Positions 63,325 to 64,000 of a DNA stretch of 64,000 nt are shown here, piece by piece. Both the position numbers and the translations under genes were made by a program. Location of the stretch: contig NZ_JAPFBW010000001.1 in NCBI RefSeq assembly GCF_026153205.1, positions 340,380-404,379 on the forward strand, read 5' to 3'. Below the pieces are notes generated by a model. That model searched no databases and was not told the origin of the DNA. It worked only from the letters and a program-made list of their open reading frames with translations. This stretch comes from Aquabacterium sp. A7-Y. GTDB lineage: Bacteria > Pseudomonadota > Gammaproteobacteria > Burkholderiales > Burkholderiaceae_C. Within the stretch, counting starts at the first letter, position 1. Each line of letters opens with the position of its first letter.

Positions 63325-63404
63325 GCGTGTTCCTCGTCTTGCCCGGCCCCGTGCCGGTGATCTGGCGAGCATAGAAGGCTTCGCAGCCGGGTGCAATCGC
63401 TGCC

Positions 63405-64000
63405 TCAGCGCGCTTCGACGAGGACTTCGCGGCGCGAGGTCGCGCTCTGCCGGCCGGCCTCGATCAGGGCCATGACCCGGATCGCCTCGGTCGCCGTCAC
63501 CGGGTTGGGCGCGCGGCCGTGCAAGGCCTCGCGCAGCGCCGCGTAGTAGGCCAGGTAGTTGCCGGGCAGGGTGGCGATGCGCTCCGGGCTGCCGGCCTCC
63601 GGATTCCCGGGGGTGAGCAGGCCGTCCTGGCTGTCGGCGCCCCAGTCGCCGAGGCGGCCCAGCCTGGGGCGCTCGCCGCCCTTGAGCCGGTCTTCCTGCG
63701 GATCCAGGCCGTGCTTGACGAAGCTGCCGGTGCTGCCGTGCACGATAAAACGCGGCCCGAGCGCCGCGACCAGGGCGCTCGCATGCAGCAGCACGCGCAG
63801 GCCCGGCTGCTCCGCGCCGTAGCGCAGCTGCGCATGGAAGTAGTCGTCGGTCTGGGCGCCGTCGCGCTGTCGGGCGAGGTCGAGGTGGATGGCCTGCGGT
63901 GTGCCGAACAGCTGCAAAGCCTGGTCCAGCAGGTGCGGTCCGAGGTCGTTCCACAGCCCGCCGCCGGCGCCGGCCTGCTCGCGCCAGCGCAGCCGCACCT
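63405..64000 (-). CDS. Gfo/Idh/MocA-family oxidoreductase, C-terminal part (5' end outside window)
   Basis: At least 197 residues of the C-terminal domain are visible; the NAD(P)-binding N-terminus lies beyond the right edge. GGGLWNDLGPHLLDQALQLFG is the substrate-side helix with the family's conserved Asp and His. The rest, with FHAQLRYG, RFIVHGSTGSFVKHGLDPQE and GNYLAYYAALREALHGRAPN-PVTATEAIRVMALIEAG, matches YdgJ/YvaA-type oxidoreductases. It is the first gene of a possible doxX-channel transcript. The substrate is probably a sugar or inositol, not determined here. Confidence 0.92.
   Translation of the reverse strand, partial: VRLRWREQAGAGGGLWNDLGPHLLDQALQLFGTPQAIHLDLARQRDGAQTDDYFHAQLRYGAEQPGLRVLLHASALVAALGPRFIVHGSTGSFVKHGLDPQEDRLKGGERPRLGRLGDWGADSQDGLLTPGNPEAGSPERIATLPGNYLAYYAALREALHGRAPNPVTATEAIRVMALIEAGRQSATSRREVLVEAR

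Overview
The window is about 64 kb of very GC-rich DNA, densely coding, with short gaps and strong third-position GC bias. The gene content points to a betaproteobacterium of the order Burkholderiales, probably in the Rubrivivax/Caldimonas/Schlegelella neighbourhood. The clues are a 16-stranded gram-negative porin, a liv-type branched-chain amino acid ABC operon, paired cyanophycin synthetases of the Cupriavidus type with their ABC transporter and DUF1854 partner, a ProQ protein with a long basic tail, and a PEP-CTERM tail. The genus is inference. I saw no rRNA, tRNA, CRISPR array, phage or insertion sequence.

Layout. (1) 1-4.6 kb: the end of a NarL-type sensor kinase and its LuxR response regulator, a twin-repeat BamE-like lipoprotein, an exported delta-60-repeat protein, a nucleotidyltransferase-like protein and an unknown protein. 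(2) 4.65-27.5 kb, all on the minus strand: a long run that starts from a good sigma-70 promoter at 27.53 kb. In order of transcription it holds YqiJ-like OB-fold membrane protein, YqiK-like flotillin, a 1742-residue DUF3686 'DNA repair' ATPase, a one-HKD phospholipase-D-like protein, a short CorA-like channel, a DUF4132 protein, a Sel1-like membrane-anchored protein, DUF2339 (frameshifted), DUF3999, a zinc-ribbon membrane protein, a 79-residue protein and a hemerythrin. This is the best candidate for an undescribed multi-component system. (3) 27.6-35.5 kb: the cyanophycin locus, with DUF1854 and an ABC exporter on the minus strand, divergent from cphA' (degenerate Mur-ligase site) and cphA (intact).

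(4) 35.5-41 kb: an ArsN2-ArsN1 fused acetyltransferase, an AIM24-family protein, RarD, an EAL phosphodiesterase and a porin with a clear terminator. (5) 41.3-46.7 kb: a membrane Ser/Thr kinase translationally coupled to a hybrid histidine kinase, then an acyl-CoA ligase. (6) 46.7-51.7 kb: a PPC(DUF296)-DUF924 fusion, a 5'-truncated phytase-like PEP-CTERM remnant, small GNAT, VOC and membrane proteins, an SGNH hydrolase and a convergent, overlapping OpgC-type acyltransferase. (7) 51.8-54.3 kb: ProQ and a YegD-like Hsp70. (8) 54.5-60.2 kb: livH-M-G-F-J preceded by an SDR gene, with a palindrome-rich 330-base gap between SDR and livH. (9) 60.3-64 kb: ThpR, a TesB-like thioesterase, a voltage-gated-type potassium channel, DoxX, and the 3' part of a Gfo/Idh/MocA oxidoreductase that runs off the right edge.

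The coordinates rest on reading frames, ribosome-binding sites and remembered family features. No database search was run.
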